Shown one piece after another: positions 8,578-18,800 of a stretch of DNA of 64,000 bases. The notes beneath the pieces are model-generated. The model was not told the origin of the DNA. It did no database searches and was given only the letters and a program-made list of their open reading frames with translations. The stretch covers positions 62,001 to 126,000 of the forward strand of contig JAUZRN010000019.1 in NCBI GenBank assembly GCA_030950375.1. Direction: 5' to 3'. The number at the start of each line of letters is the position of its first letter. Within the stretch, counting starts at the first letter, position 1. The position numbers were made by a program, and so were the translations under genes. This DNA is from Rhodothermus sp. (GTDB lineage: Bacteria; Bacteroidota; Rhodothermia; Rhodothermales; Rhodothermaceae).

Positions 8578-9765
8578 ATGCTGGCGTTGGTGCTGGTGCT
8601 TGGTAGCAAGTTGTTACTTGCCGACACCAGCCAGTCCATTTCGAGGCTGGCGGTGGCCTATACGGTGGACCTGATAAGTCCACTGGCTGGAGCTTCAAGC
8701 CGGCCGGTGTGGATGGACAATGTAGACGTCACGCTGACCCTTCGGCTGCATCCCCGCACAACGCTTTTTCTCTATGGCCTGGGCAACCAGGGAGGGACTA
8801 TCAGCGAACGCATCGGCGTTGCCCAGAGCCTCAGCAACATCGAAGCCCCTACTTCCTGGCGCCTCTATGAGGTGTTTGTCGAGCATATGGTGGATCAAGG
8901 ACATCTTTCCCTGTTGGCAGGGCTCTACGACCTGAATAGCGAGTTCGACGTGCTGTCGGCAGCCGAGCTGTTCCTGAACAGCTCCTTTGGCATTGGACCT
9001 GAATTTGCCAATAGCCGGTCTGAGGGTCCTTCTATTTTTCCTGTGACGGCTCTGGGCCTGCGCATTCGCTTCGTCCCCTGGTGGACGCCCTATCACGCCG
9101 GATATGTGCAAGCTGTTGTGCTGGACGGCGCGCCGGGGCACACGCATACCCGGACAGGCACCCACATTCTTTTTGGACGCAATGATGGATGGCTCCTGGT
9201 AACCGAAGCTGGTGTGTTCGTTCATCCGAGAAAATCTGAGCTTTCCCTTTCGCCAACGCTGCTGGTCAGCCGCCTGCGCGAGTATCCCTACGACCACAAG
9301 CTGGCACTGGGCTTCTGGTATTACACAGCCCGTTTCCAGCGGCTCGACACCGATTACCTGAGGCGTGGCAATTGGGGAGGCTACCTGCTGGGCGAGACCT
9401 GCCTTTATCGCACAGCCACCCGAACGCTCTGGATGTTTCTGCGTGTGGGTTGGGCACACCCGCGGGTGAACCGATTCGGTGCCTACACAGGTGGGGGGTT
9501 CAGTGGCCAGGGCTGGTTACCGGGACGACCACGCGATCGCATGGGACTGGCGGTCGCTGCTGTCCACAATAGCAGGGCCTATCGTCGTCTGCAGTGGCAA
9601 CACGGCGCACCTGTACGCCATACCGAATGGGTGCTGGAAGGCACCTATCTTTTTGCTCTCAGCGCTGTGTTGTCGCTTCAGCTTGATCTACAGTGGGTTC
9701 TGCATCCCGATACCCGTACCGGCAGCGTGTTGGTCGGCGCATTGCGCCTGTTGGGGCATCCGTAA
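8578..9765 (+). CDS. OprB-family carbohydrate-selective porin
   Basis: This 395-residue outer membrane protein has a short signal peptide (MLALVLVLGSKLLLA). The body matches the OprB porin family: an N-terminal LISPLAGAS-like segment, HPRTTLFLYGLGNQGG, LLAGLYDLNSEFDVLSAAELFLNSSFGIGPEFA, then alternating beta strands with HKLALGFWYYT and VLSLQLDLQWVLHPD near the end. OprB porins admit sugars across the outer membrane. An in-frame stop at 8548 leaves 8578 as the only ATG start. A TAnnTTTG promoter lies 41 bases upstream. The gene is a single unit convergent with lepB, 8 bases from its stop, with no obvious terminator between them. Confidence 0.85.
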   Translation: MLALVLVLGSKLLLADTSQSISRLAVAYTVDLISPLAGASSRPVWMDNVDVTLTLRLHPRTTLFLYGLGNQGGTISERIGVAQSLSNIEAPTSWRLYEVFVEHMVDQGHLSLLAGLYDLNSEFDVLSAAELFLNSSFGIGPEFANSRSEGPSIFPVTALGLRIRFVPWWTPYHAGYVQAVVLDGAPGHTHTRTGTHILFGRNDGWLLVTEAGVFVHPRKSELSLSPTLLVSRLREYPYDHKLALGFWYYTARFQRLDTDYLRRGNWGGYLLGETCLYRTATRTLWMFLRVGWAHPRVNRFGAYTGGGFSGQGWLPGRPRDRMGLAVAAVHNSRAYRRLQWQHGAPVRHTEWVLEGTYLFALSAVLSLQLDLQWVLHPDTRTGSVLVGALRLLGHP

Positions 9766-9773
9766 TGGGCCTG

Positions 9774-10814
9774 TCAGCGAACAGGACGTAACAGACGTTC
9801 CCATCGAAGGCGACGCCGCTCGACGTCCCAGGATAGGTAGATCAGCAGGGCTTTCCCGACCACATGATCGGCCGGTACCAGTCCCCAGGCACGACTGTCC
9901 AGGGAATTGTCGCGGTTATCACCCAGCACAAAGTAGTAGTTTTGTCGGATCACACAGAATTGTCCGGGACGTCCGTCAATCAGAAACGTCCCATCAGGAC
10001 GGGGATAGATCTGGTGTCCTTCATAACGAATAAGCAGTTCTCGGTAGAAGGGCCAGGTCTGGGGTGTCAGATAAAGCGTGTCGCCACGTCCTGGAATGTA
10101 GACGGGACCCCACCTTTCCCGGTGGCGGGCTTTGCGAGCGGTTGCTCCCTGCAAAAGCACCGCCTCCGAGTAGGGTTGCAGGGTATCGACTTCCGCAAAG
10201 CGGGCAATATGGTGGGCCACCGCTACGGTTGCATCAAAAAACAGAAGGGTGGCCCGATAGGCTGAGCGTGCCACGTTGCGTGCACCGATCGCCTGCAGCG
10301 AATCTGGAGAAAGCCGGGCGCCGGGCCGCAACCGCAACATCCAGCGCTGCTGCACCAGATCAGGGTCGGGAAACGGCCGACCGTTTACATAGACCACTTT
10401 GTTTTCAATCCAGAGCGTATCCCCCGGCAACCCCACCACGCGTTTGATATAGGGCGTTTTGCGATCGATCGGACCGGTCTCTACGGGATAGTTGAACACG
10501 ATCACATCCCCGCGTCGGATCTCCGTAAATCCGGGCAGGCGCAGATAGGGTAGGCGGATGTCCGGCACATACCACGCGGTAAAAGGCAAGCCCAGCGATA
10601 CGGGCAGTCGGGGACCATAGTGAAGCTTGGAAACCAGCACAAAATCTCCCACGAGCAGGGTTTGCTCCATCGAAGGAGACGGAATGCGATAAGCTTCCAG
10701 AGCCAGGAGGCGTATCAGCAAGGCCAGGCCCATGGCCAACCCCAGCGCTGTCAGCCAGTCACGCATACGTCGCTTCCAACTGGCGGTATTGGCCGACCGG
10801 AGCGTCGCCCCCAT
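9774..10814 (-). CDS. lepB: Signal peptidase I, paralogue 1
   Basis: This S26 signal peptidase removes signal peptides from exported preproteins. From the ATG at 10814 it has one N-terminal membrane helix (about 19-38), the catalytic serine in RIPSPSMEQT (Ser48), the catalytic lysine in YIKRVVGLPGD (Lys124) and the C-terminal box VLGDNRDNSLDSR. About 150 residues lie between the lysine box and the GDNRDNS box, longer than in compact Gram-positive enzymes. A GTG at 10832 is an alternative start; the ATG is preceded by AGGG at proper spacing. The gene directly follows a second lepB on the same strand, and the two differ mainly in the inserted region. It ends a long operon that also carries lspA. 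Confidence 0.93.
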   Translation of the reverse strand: MGATLRSANTASWKRRMRDWLTALGLAMGLALLIRLLALEAYRIPSPSMEQTLLVGDFVLVSKLHYGPRLPVSLGLPFTAWYVPDIRLPYLRLPGFTEIRRGDVIVFNYPVETGPIDRKTPYIKRVVGLPGDTLWIENKVVYVNGRPFPDPDLVQQRWMLRLRPGARLSPDSLQAIGARNVARSAYRATLLFFDATVAVAHHIARFAEVDTLQPYSEAVLLQGATARKARHRERWGPVYIPGRGDTLYLTPQTWPFYRELLIRYEGHQIYPRPDGTFLIDGRPGQFCVIRQNYYFVLGDNRDNSLDSRAWGLVPADHVVGKALLIYLSWDVERRRLRWERLLRPVR

Positions 10815-10841
10815 CTCGTTCGACCCTGTCACTTCTGTTTG

Positions 10842-11969
10842 TCAGCGTATGGGTTTGAACAGACGATTCAAGCGGGGGAGATGATGTTTACCGTCCCAGG
10901 AGAAATAGATAAACAGGGCCTTGCCCACCACATGATCCATAGGTACGAATCCCCAGAAACGGCTATCCTCTGAATTGTCCCGGTTGTCTCCCATGACAAA
11001 GTAGTAATCCTGACGAAACGTGTAGGTAGTCGTTGGTCGGCCATCAATCAGGAAAGTACCATCATGCTGTCGGCCAGTTGTATGCCCTTCATAGCGTCGA
11101 ATCACAGGCTCCACAATCGGCCAGTTTTCCTCGGTCAGTGTGATCGTCTGACCACGAGCTGGAATGATCACCGGCCCGTAATTGTCGGGCGAATAGCCCA
11201 TGCCGGGGGGATACATCAGGTCGCTGTAGGTGTTACCCTGAGGGATAACCAGCGGCTCCACCCGCTCTACATAGGGCCACTGTGCGAGCGTTTCGACGGC
11301 ACCGGGTGTTGCCATTACCAGCACCTGACGGGGATCCGGCGTCGGCTGCACTTCCTCGATCCCCAGGGCTGCCAGGCGCACTTCGGGCAGCATAATACGC
11401 GGATCACTTTTGATCACCCGCCAGTACTGCTGCATGGTGGATCGCAGGGGTTGCGGTTCTCCGTTCACGTATACCACTTTGTTTTCAATCCAGAGTGTAT
11501 CCCCCGGCAACCCCACCACGCGCTTGATGTAGTGCGTCTTGCGATCAACCGGTAGATCTTCGGGCGGATAGTTAAACACGATCACGTCGCCCCGTCGTAT
11601 CTCGGTAAAACCTGGCAGGCGCGTGTGCGGCAGCTCGACGCCTTTCAGGTAGATTTTGGTAAATGGAATGCCCAGCGAAACCGGCGTGCGCACCCCGTAA
11701 TGTAGCTTGGAAACGAAAAGATAGTCACCGACCAGTAGTGTCTTTTCCATAGAAGGAGTAGGTATGCGAAAGAGATCGAACAAGAACGTGCGCACGACCA
11801 GCATGACCACCAGCGCAAAGGCCAGCGCCTCTATCCATTCACGCAGTTTGCTCTTGGAAGGCCGGGCCTGTCCGTCAGCCGAAGGAGTGGTCGGCGCGCT
11901 CACTTTACCTTTACCCCGACGCCTGCGGGTGCGCCTCTTTGCAGTCGACTCAGAATGCGTAGTTGCCAA
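10842..11969 (-). CDS. lepB: Signal peptidase I, paralogue 2
   Basis: This is the second S26 signal peptidase in tandem (about 375 residues). A basic, low-complexity cytoplasmic tail (KRRTRRRRGKGK) of some 40 residues precedes the membrane helix (about 46-65). Ser73 lies in RIPTPSMEKT, Lys149 in HYIKRVVGLPGD, and VMGDNRDNSEDSR marks the C-terminal catalytic box. The first available start is a TTG at 11969, with no ATG before the helix, so the exact start is uncertain. The product is otherwise full length. The N-terminal basic tail and the different insert distinguish it from its neighbour, suggesting the two cleave different sets of preproteins or back each other up. Confidence 0.92.
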   Translation of the reverse strand: MATTHSESTAKRRTRRRRGKGKVSAPTTPSADGQARPSKSKLREWIEALAFALVVMLVVRTFLFDLFRIPTPSMEKTLLVGDYLFVSKLHYGVRTPVSLGIPFTKIYLKGVELPHTRLPGFTEIRRGDVIVFNYPPEDLPVDRKTHYIKRVVGLPGDTLWIENKVVYVNGEPQPLRSTMQQYWRVIKSDPRIMLPEVRLAALGIEEVQPTPDPRQVLVMATPGAVETLAQWPYVERVEPLVIPQGNTYSDLMYPPGMGYSPDNYGPVIIPARGQTITLTEENWPIVEPVIRRYEGHTTGRQHDGTFLIDGRPTTTYTFRQDYYFVMGDNRDNSEDSRFWGFVPMDHVVGKALFIYFSWDGKHHLPRLNRLFKPIR

Positions 11970-12026
11970 GGCTCGGTGGGGTTTGGTCTGAACAACGTCG
12001 AAAAAACGTCATAAACCCGCTTCGGT

Positions 12027-12860
12027 TCAATCAATGTCTGAAAGACGGGGACGACCGGGCAGCACATAAGGCCGTCGAATGGGTTTCAGAAAGAACTGTT
12101 GACCGTCAAAACCGGTCAGGTACCAGGTGTCGGTCTCGCGCTGATAGTAGTAATCTACAAACGGCGCCCGGCGGGGGTTGGTGATCAGGCGTCCCAGCAA
12201 CGTTTGCCGCATTATCCAGAGTTGATCCCGATAGCGTGGCGCGCTGGCTACCACAATGCCTCGCTCGAAAGGCCCATTTACGTCCATAATTCGAAATGGA
12301 ATTGAATCGTTCAGTATCAGCCAGTATTCAAACTGGATATATTCTTCACGGGGGCGTCGTTGGTGCAGATCTACTTCAGCCAGGGTACGCGTGGGATCTC
12401 CGAAATGCGCCTGTAGCCGGGCGCGCAGCTCGGCAGTGCGCAGCGTATCCAGCGGCGTCCAACGGTTGCTGCCCAGATAAGCCCAGCCGGCTTGTCCGAA
12501 GCGCCGCTGGAACCAGCGCTGTTCGAAACGACGCACAACTCGCCAGCTTGTCAGCACGAAAGACGGCCCGGGTTGCTTCTGAGCAGCCGCCTGCGTAAGC
12601 AGACGCTCCAGTACCGGATAGCGCGCATAGAGAGCCAGCGGCACCGGCTCCGGTGGGCGCGGAGGTAGCATGGTAGCCCATTCGTCAGCTTGCTGTTTTA
12701 ACCAGGCGGTTCGGTACGTCCACACCAGCGCCCGCTGTGCCTGAATGCGATGCAACAGCCGGGCTATATCTTTTTCCTGTGCCAGTGTCCCTCCGACCAG
12801 CAGCAGGCCGAGCAGCCAGCTTCCTCCCCACCTGCTGTAAGCTGTCAGGCTGGTGATCAT
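12027..12860 (-). CDS. Secreted protein of unknown function
   Basis: This 277-residue protein starts with a signal peptide (WLLGLLLVGGTLAQ, cleavage near residue 28). It has no family that I recognise. The mature part is rich in Arg, Trp and Tyr (RFEQRWFQRRFGQAGWAYL, YIQFEYWLILND, IRRPYVLPGRP). The middle (LQAHFGDPTRTL, then EYIQFEYWLILNDSIPFRIMDVNG) faintly recalls GWxTD-type domains of this phylum, but the match is too weak to name it. It lies 2 bases after lepA and 57 bases before lepB on the same strand, so it is part of the export-related operon and is probably periplasmic. Confidence 0.7.
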   Translation of the reverse strand: MITSLTAYSRWGGSWLLGLLLVGGTLAQEKDIARLLHRIQAQRALVWTYRTAWLKQQADEWATMLPPRPPEPVPLALYARYPVLERLLTQAAAQKQPGPSFVLTSWRVVRRFEQRWFQRRFGQAGWAYLGSNRWTPLDTLRTAELRARLQAHFGDPTRTLAEVDLHQRRPREEYIQFEYWLILNDSIPFRIMDVNGPFERGIVVASAPRYRDQLWIMRQTLLGRLITNPRRAPFVDYYYQRETDTWYLTGFDGQQFFLKPIRRPYVLPGRPRLSDID

Positions 12861-12862
12861 CT

Positions 12863-14668
12863 TCAGTCTCCCACCGAAAGCACAGCCAAGAAGGCCTCCT
12901 GGGGCACCTCAACCCGTCCTACCTGCTTCATGCGCTTCTTGCCTTCCTTCTGGCGCTCCAGCAGCTTACGCTTGCGGGTTACGTCGCCTCCGTAACACTT
13001 GGCCGTAACGTCCTTGCGGAGTGCTTTGATCGTCTCGCGCGCAATCACACGCGACCCGATAGCCGCCTGAATGGCCACGTCAAACAGTTGCCGCGGAATC
13101 AGCTTTCGAAGCTTCTGCGTCAGCTTTCGTCCTACCTCGTAGGCTTTACTCCGATGCACAATGGTTGAAAGCGCATCGACCGGCTCACCGTTGATCAAGA
13201 TATCCAGCCGCACCAGATCACTGGGACGATAGTCCAGCATCTCATAGTCGAACGAAGCATAGCCCCGGCTGACGCTTTTCAGCTTATCATAAAAGTCAAA
13301 AATAATCTCAGCCAGTGGAAGCTCATACTGCAGGTTGACACGCGTGCGGTCCAGGTAAACTTGATTTCGATAAATACCGCGACGGTCCTGACAGAGCTGC
13401 ATCAGCGGACCGATATACTCGGTGGGCGTGATAATATCGGCGCGGACATAGGGCTCCCGAATCTCGGCAATCTTACCGGCGTCAGGCATTTCGCTGGGAT
13501 TGTCCACCGTGATCACCTCACCGGAGCGCAACACGACCTGGTATTCCACGTTCGGTACGGTCGTGATAATATCCAGCCCGAACTCGCGCTCCAGTCGCTC
13601 CTGGACGATTTCCATATGGAGCAACCCCAGAAAACCTATGCGGAAGCCGAACCCCAGCGCTGCCGACGTTTCCGGCGTGAACGTCAGCGAAGCATCGTTC
13701 AATTGCAGCTTTTCCAGCGACGCCCGCAGGTCCTCATACTGATCCGGATTGGTCGGAAAGACGCCACTGAATACCATCGGCTTGACCTGCCGGAAACCCG
13801 GAATGGGCTCGGCCGCCGGACGACGGGCCTGGGTAATCGTATCGCCTACTCGTGCCGAGCGAATGTCTTTAATGGAGCCAATCACATACCCTACCTCGCC
13901 AGCCCGAAGCATTTCCACCGGCTGCCGCTCCAGCCGCAGGATACCTACCTCTTCCGCTACGTACTCGCGACCGTTCGACATAAAACGAATGCGCTCACCT
14001 TTCTTCAGCGTACCGTCGAACACGCGCACGTAGACAACGGCCCCTCGATAGGGGTCAAAGACTGAGTCGAACACAAGCGCCCGCAACGGGGCCTCCGGCT
14101 CCCCTTTAGGCGGGGGAATACGCTGCACGATGCGTTCCAGCAGTTCCGGCACCCCTTCGCCCGTTTTGGCACTGATGCGTAGGATGTCCTCGGCCGGCTC
14201 CCCGATCAGCTCCTCAATCGACTGCGCTACCTCTTCAGGACGGGCATTGGGCAGGTCAACCTTATTCAGCACCGGAAGGATCTCCAGGTCGTGCCCGAGC
14301 GCCAGATACAGGTTGGAAATGGTCTGCGCCTCAATACCCTGCGAGGCATCAACCACCAAGATCGCCCCTTCACAGGCTTTGAGTGCCCGCGAGACCTCAT
14401 AGGTAAAGTCGACGTGTCCGGGCGTATCGATCAAGTTCAGGATATACGTCTCGCCATCGCGCGCGCGGTACGTCATGCGAATTGCATGGCTTTTGATCGT
14501 GATCCCGCGCTCGCGCTCCAGCTCCATGGTATCGAGCACCTGCTCCTGCAGCTCCCGTTCCGAAAGCGTACCGGTAAGCTCCAGGAGTCGATCGGCCAGC
14601 GTGCTCTTGCCGTGGTCAATATGGGCAATGATACAGAAATTTCGAATGCGCTCTCGATACGAAGCCAT
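12863..14668 (-). CDS. lepA: Elongation factor 4 (ribosome back-translocase)
   Basis: This 601-residue translational GTPase has the usual LepA length. G1 AHIDHGKST is at residues 16-24, DTPGHVDF is G3 and NKVDLP is G4. The LepA-specific C-terminal part is complete ([58 protein letters not shown] in outline, a KCYGGD box followed by a basic tail). LepA acts on stalled or mistranslocated ribosomes. It is encoded between lspA and the lepB pair, a linkage to lepB that is also known in other bacteria. Confidence 0.97.
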   Translation of the reverse strand: MASYRERIRNFCIIAHIDHGKSTLADRLLELTGTLSERELQEQVLDTMELERERGITIKSHAIRMTYRARDGETYILNLIDTPGHVDFTYEVSRALKACEGAILVVDASQGIEAQTISNLYLALGHDLEILPVLNKVDLPNARPEEVAQSIEELIGEPAEDILRISAKTGEGVPELLERIVQRIPPPKGEPEAPLRALVFDSVFDPYRGAVVYVRVFDGTLKKGERIRFMSNGREYVAEEVGILRLERQPVEMLRAGEVGYVIGSIKDIRSARVGDTITQARRPAAEPIPGFRQVKPMVFSGVFPTNPDQYEDLRASLEKLQLNDASLTFTPETSAALGFGFRIGFLGLLHMEIVQERLEREFGLDIITTVPNVEYQVVLRSGEVITVDNPSEMPDAGKIAEIREPYVRADIITPTEYIGPLMQLCQDRRGIYRNQVYLDRTRVNLQYELPLAEIIFDFYDKLKSVSRGYASFDYEMLDYRPSDLVRLDILINGEPVDALSTIVHRSKAYEVGRKLTQKLRKLIPRQLFDVAIQAAIGSRVIARETIKALRKDVTAKCYGGDVTRKRKLLERQKEGKKRMKQVGRVEVPQEAFLAVLSVGD

Positions 14669-14746
14669 CGTCTACATGACACCACACGAAGCTACAGGAA
14701 TGCAGCGCTGATATACCGCGTGGAATATCCGGGTTCCACCGGCCGG

Positions 14747-15337
14747 TTATATCTCTTCGACCGGCTGCTTCGGAGACGCTCCTGCCGAAAGGGCCTCTTC
14801 TGCTTGCTGACGACGGTGAAACTCCTTCTGAAACAGCAGCATTCCCACTACGCCGATGACAATGGCCATATCGGCTACGTTCCAGATAGGAAACAAGGCC
14901 ACGTAGGCGCCTCCGATAAACGGAATGGCATCGGGCAGATAGCCGCGCCAGAGGTCAATGTGGATAAAATCGACCACACGTCCATGGAAAAATCCGGCAT
15001 AACCATAGAGTAAGCCATAAAACAGACGATCGATAATATTGCCCAGTGCTCCTCCCAGGATCACTGCCAGACTGGCCAGGTATGGCACATAGCCGTCACG
15101 AATGCGGTAGAGGTACCAGGCAATCAGAACCGTCGCTACAATGGCCAGCACCGCCACCGTGCCCGGCGGACCAAACGACAGCCCAAAGGCCATCCCAGGA
15201 TTCTCCGTGTAGGTGAGCTTAAGCCAGTCGTCAAGGATAGGAATAGACTCACCCGGGTACATTGTCTGGACTACCAGCACCTTGGTGAGCTGGTCCACCA
15301 GTACCACCAGCAGCGTAATCCAGAGTATCCGCATCAT
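14747..15337 (-). CDS. lspA: Lipoprotein signal peptidase II
   Basis: This aspartic membrane peptidase cleaves prolipoproteins after diacylglyceryl modification. Four membrane spans are visible. The conserved boxes are NPGMAFGL, GGALGNIIDRL (first catalytic Asp), VVDFIHIDLW and NVADMAIVIG (second catalytic Asp). I place the start at the ATG at 15337 (MMRILWITLL); a TTG at 15361 would add eight residues with no clear benefit. It lies between the DksA-like gene and lepA. A soluble-looking tail of about 30 residues (HRRQQAEEALSAG) extends past the last span. Confidence 0.95.
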   Translation of the reverse strand: MMRILWITLLVVLVDQLTKVLVVQTMYPGESIPILDDWLKLTYTENPGMAFGLSFGPPGTVAVLAIVATVLIAWYLYRIRDGYVPYLASLAVILGGALGNIIDRLFYGLLYGYAGFFHGRVVDFIHIDLWRGYLPDAIPFIGGAYVALFPIWNVADMAIVIGVVGMLLFQKEFHRRQQAEEALSAGASPKQPVEEI

Positions 15338-15365
15338 CTGGCCGACCCCGTGCGCCTGCAAATGG

Positions 15366-15797
15366 TTACTTTTTTTGCTTCAGCTTGGCCTCGATGGACA
15401 CTTCCGTGTGCGGCACCGCTTCCAGACGCTCCCGCGGGATCGGCTTGCCCGTTACTTTGCAGATACCGTAGGTTTTGTTTTTAATGCGCTCGAGCGCCCG
15501 ATCCAGATGGCTGATGTACTTCTGCTGGCGCGCGATCATCAGAAAGAGCTTCTCGCGCTCCATAGCGTCGGTGCCTGCATCAGCCATGTGGAAGCTATAG
15601 GCCGTATCGGTTCCCCCCTGATCCCGGGCATCTTCCAGCTGCGCCTTCATGCGCTCGATATCTTCCACTGCCTGCCGACGCCGCTCCAGGATCAGCTGCC
15701 GGAAGTATTCCAGTTCCTCGTCCGTAAATGGCGTCCGACGCACAGATGCTGTCGTCTCGTCTCCCTGCGCCGGATACTGCTCGTGCTTTTCTGCCAT
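15366..15797 (-). CDS. DksA/TraR-type protein with degenerate zinc finger
   Basis: This 143-residue protein has the DksA/TraR layout: a long helical hairpin (residues about 25-105, acid-rich near the tip) and a C-terminal zinc-finger-like motif, YGICKVTGKPIPRERLEAVPHTEV. Only the first of four finger cysteines is kept; the other three positions hold Thr, Ser and Ala. Such cysteine-poor versions are common in Bacteroidota. DksA-like proteins bind RNA polymerase in its secondary channel and modulate stringent-response promoters, but whether this one does is an inference. The basic C-terminus (EAKLKQKK) stands out. The gene lies between ileS and lspA on the same strand. Confidence 0.85.
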   Translation of the reverse strand: MAEKHEQYPAQGDETTASVRRTPFTDEELEYFRQLILERRRQAVEDIERMKAQLEDARDQGGTDTAYSFHMADAGTDAMEREKLFLMIARQQKYISHLDRALERIKNKTYGICKVTGKPIPRERLEAVPHTEVSIEAKLKQKK

Positions 15798-15877
15798 AAT
15801 CGCTGCTGCTGAGCTTTGACGTTACCACCCCACGCCTGTTTGAAAAAACAAAAGGCAGCAGACCATCGCTGCAAAGA

Positions 15878-18800
15878 TCAGGCCTGCTGTCCTGTGGTCG
15901 TCTCAGCGGGTACGCGTTGCACGCCTACCGTAAACCGCTCTCCATCAATGTCAAATGTCTCTACATGCGTTCCTGCAGGCTGCTCGGACAATTGCAACGC
16001 TACGGCCAGCGTCTCGTTCCGAATCCAGTCACCGTGTCGCGTCAGTGCTTTGGCCAGTTGGCCGCTGGCCTGGTAGCTAACCAAGATGCGGTCAGTCACC
16101 GCAAAGCCCGCCTTTTTACGCAAATTCTGGATGCGGTTGATGGCTTCCCGGGCCAGCCCCTCCAGAATCAGTTCTTCAGTCCGGTTGGTATCGAGCGCCA
16201 CGGTCACGCCCTCTTCCTGGCCCACCAGCCAGCCTTCAATCCCTTCACTTTTGATCTCCAGATCTTCGGACCCCAACTCTATCTGTTGTCCCTCGACCTC
16301 CAGCACCAATCGCCCCTCACGCAAATATCGGTCGATCTCCGCTTCGGTAAGCTGCGCGACGCGGGCTGCCACACCTTTCATCAGCCTGCCCAGCCGTTTG
16401 CCCAACCGCGGATAGTTGGGCTTGGCCGTACGACGCACCACCCGGCTGGTACCTTCTACATACTCGATCGCTTTAACATTAACCTCCTCCAGAATAAGCG
16501 ACCGCACCGACTCGACAACTTCACGTTCGACGCCGGTTCCTGTTACCACCAGAATACGAGGCAACGGTTGCCGTACGTTGATCCGGGCCTGATTGCGAAG
16601 CGCCAGCACAATGGAAACGATGGTGCGCGCCAGCGTCATACGCTGCTCCAGTACTGGATCGATGGCCTCCCGATTCACTTTCGGGAAATCGGCCAGATGC
16701 ACCGACTCGGGCCCTTGAAGTTCGCAGCCTTCCTGCAGAGCCCGATAGAGCCACTCGCTGAAGAATGGCGCAATCGGCGCCATCAGAAGTGCCGTAGTCT
16801 CCAGGCACTCATAGACCGTCTGGTATGCCGCCTGCTTATCCCGTTCGTTCTCCTGTTCGCCTGTGCGAGCACTCCAGAAACGCCGCCGCGAACGCCGGAT
16901 GTACCAGTTCGACAATTCATCTACGAAGCGTTCGATCGCCCGTGCTGCCCGCGTGGGATGATAGTCCTCGTAGGCCGCTTCGACCGCAGCCACTGTACTG
17001 TTCAGCCGACTGATAATCCAGCGATCCAGTTCGGTCCGCTCCGCCAGCGGCATCCGCGTAGATGGATAGACAAAATCGTCTACATTGGCATAGGTGGCAA
17101 AAAACGCATAAACATTCTCCAGCGTGTTAAAGAAGCGGCGTCGGGTAGCCGCCAACTCACGCTCCGAGAAGCGGATGTTTTCCCACGGCGGTGCGTTGCT
17201 GATCATATACCACCGCACCGGATCCGCCCCATAACGCTCGACCACGTCGAAGGGATCAACCACATTACCCTTCGACTTGGACATTTTCTCTCCCTTCTCG
17301 TCGAGTACCAGCCCGTTAACCACCACGTGCCGGAAGGCAACCTGGTCCATTACCATGGTGGCAATGGCATGCAGCGTGTAAAACCAACCGCGGGTCTGGT
17401 CCACACCCTCTGCAATAAAATCGGCCGGGAAGGTACGCTGGAAAGCTTCCTGATTTTCAAACGGATAATGCCACTGGGCAAAGGGCATGGCTCCCGAATC
17501 GAACCAGACGTCGATCAGGTCGGGCACACGCCGCATCGTGCCTCCATCAGGTGCGGGCCAGGTAAGCCGATCCACATAAGGCCGGTGCAGATCAAGCGCT
17601 CCGGTTTCTGGATTGTAGGCTTCGGGCGGAAAGGTGCCTCCCAGCTTCTGACGCAGTTCTTCAATCGAACCAATTACTTCAATATAATCGGGATTGCGAT
17701 CGCTCTGCCAGATGGGTAATGGCGTCCCCCAGTAGCGCTGGCGACTCAGCGCCCAGTCTACATTGTTCCGCAGCCACTCTCCGAAACGCCCCTGGCCGAT
17801 AGCTGGCGGATGCCAGCGAATCGTCTTGTTCAGTTCGATCATCCGATCTTTGACCGCCGTGGTCCGAATGAACCAGCTTTCGACCGGATAATTCATCAGG
17901 GGCGTGCCCTTGCGCCAATCGTGTGGATAGTTGTGCCGATAGGTTTCCTGACGAAACAGCAGACCGCGTTGCCGCAGATCCCGCAGAATAACACGGTCGG
18001 CATCCTTAAACCACAGGCCCGCCACCAGCGGGGCCTCGTCGGTGAACGTGCCTTCGGGTGTGATCGGATTAATCATCGGCAACCCTTCCCGCCGGGCGGC
18101 TTCATAGTCTTCCGCACCGAAGGCAGGCGCCAGATGCACGATACCGGTTCCTTCTTCGGTCGAGACGAAGTCGGCTGCAATAACGCGCCAGGCTTCTCCT
18201 TCCTGAAAGCGCTCTTTGAAGTACGGGAACAGCGGCTCGTAGCGCATGCCCACCAGCGCCCGCCCGGGAAAAGCTTCGACCACTTCTACCGACTCATCCC
18301 GCAACACATCCATCCGATCCTGAGCCAGCACCAGGTATTCGGTCCCCCGATCCGGGTCTTCCCGACGCACTTTGACGTAGGAAATGTCTGCGCCAACAGC
18401 CAGCGCCACATTCGAAATGAGCGTCCAAGGCGTCGTCGTCCAGGCCAGCAGATAGGTGCGCTCCGTCCCTCGTACCGGAAAACGCACGTAAGCGCTGGGA
18501 TCATCTACCTCTTTATAACCCAGACTTACCTCGTGCGAAGAAAGCACGGTACCTGAGCCCGGGCTGTACCACTGAATGGTATAGCCTCGGTAGAGCAATC
18601 CCTTCTCGTAAATCTGTTTGATCAGCCACCAGACAGTCTCAATGTAGGCGTTCTCAAAGGTGATGTACGGGTGCTCGAGATCTACCCAGTAGCCGATACG
18701 TTCGGTGAGCTGGTCCCAGAGTTCTTTGTAACGCAGAACACTTCGGCGGCAGGCCGCATTGTACTTTTCAATACCAAATGCTTCCACCTGTGCCCGCCCT

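Noticed and set aside
15917-17719. 600-codon plus-strand frame opposite ileS
   Set aside because: It mirrors conserved ileS codons; His/Arg/Gln-rich composition and lack of family likeness mark it as a shadow.
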